From positions 1-5,635 of the forward strand of contig JASGCR010000156.1 in NCBI GenBank assembly GCA_030054015.1: DNA of 5,635 nucleotides, in the 5' to 3' direction. A program made the translations under genes and the position numbers. The notes beneath the pieces are model-generated. The model was not told where the DNA came from and made no database searches. It was given only the letters and a program-made list of their open reading frames with translations. The DNA comes from Candidatus Symbiobacter sp. GTDB taxonomy: Bacteria; Pseudomonadota; Alphaproteobacteria; Elsterales; Elsteraceae. This document shows positions 5,608-5,635 of the stretch, piece by piece; within the stretch, counting starts at the first letter, position 1; every line of letters begins with the position of its first letter.

Positions 5608-5635
5608 CCCCCCCTTCCTGCTTAGGAAGGGGGGG
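5608..5635 (+). terminator. Perfect 12-bp GC-rich hairpin at the window end
   Basis: Bases 5608-5619 (seven C then TTCCT) pair perfectly with 5624-5635 (AGGAA then seven G) around a GCTT loop. Its place downstream of the small gene suits a terminator, but the window ends at the stem so a T-run cannot be seen. It could equally be part of a dispersed palindromic repeat, as CCTTCC/GGAAGG also occurs at 5574-5588. Confidence 0.45.

Overview
The window looks like a piece of an alphaproteobacterial chromosome. This is inferred from three things: the N-terminal style of release factor RF2 (a short 'LRRHL' segment ending at a frameshift stop), a DUF1127-type small protein, and moderately GC-rich coding sequence. 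Species cannot be assigned.

Layout. Positions 1-120 hold a strong hairpin and copies of a short repeat. A tight three-gene plus-strand operon for assimilatory sulfate activation and reduction follows: cysH (121-945), cysD (942-1844) and cysN (1844-3565). Each junction overlaps by 4 or 1 bases. CysD and CysN make adenosine 5'-phosphosulfate (APS) from sulfate and ATP, with GTP hydrolysis driving the reaction. CysH carries the four iron-sulfur cysteines typical of APS reductases, so it probably reduces APS directly to sulfite. No APS kinase (CysC) is present, either as a gene or as the common CysN-CysC fusion. CysN instead ends in a small two-helix membrane domain that resembles DUF2061, which is the most unusual protein feature here.

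Positions 3566-3901, between the convergent cysN and prfB genes, hold a dense composite repeat. Alternating ATTACCC / GGGTAAT modules bound three different inner palindromes. Inverted families of tandem 15-bp and 22-24-bp repeats carrying an ACGCTC core flank them. The same family occurs at the left edge of the window, so the sulfate operon is bracketed by it.

prfB (RF2) lies on the minus strand at 5000-3902 and is complete only if read through a canonical +1 programmed frameshift at an in-frame TGA near 4930. The frameshifted product is 365 residues. A 312-base divergent intergenic region separates it from a small plus-strand DUF1127 protein (5313-5549). Two CCTTCC/GGAAGG palindromes follow that gene, the last being a perfect 12-bp stem cut by the window end.

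The best candidates for something undescribed are the CysN-DUF2061 fusion and the alternating hairpin array. Novelty of either could not be tested here.
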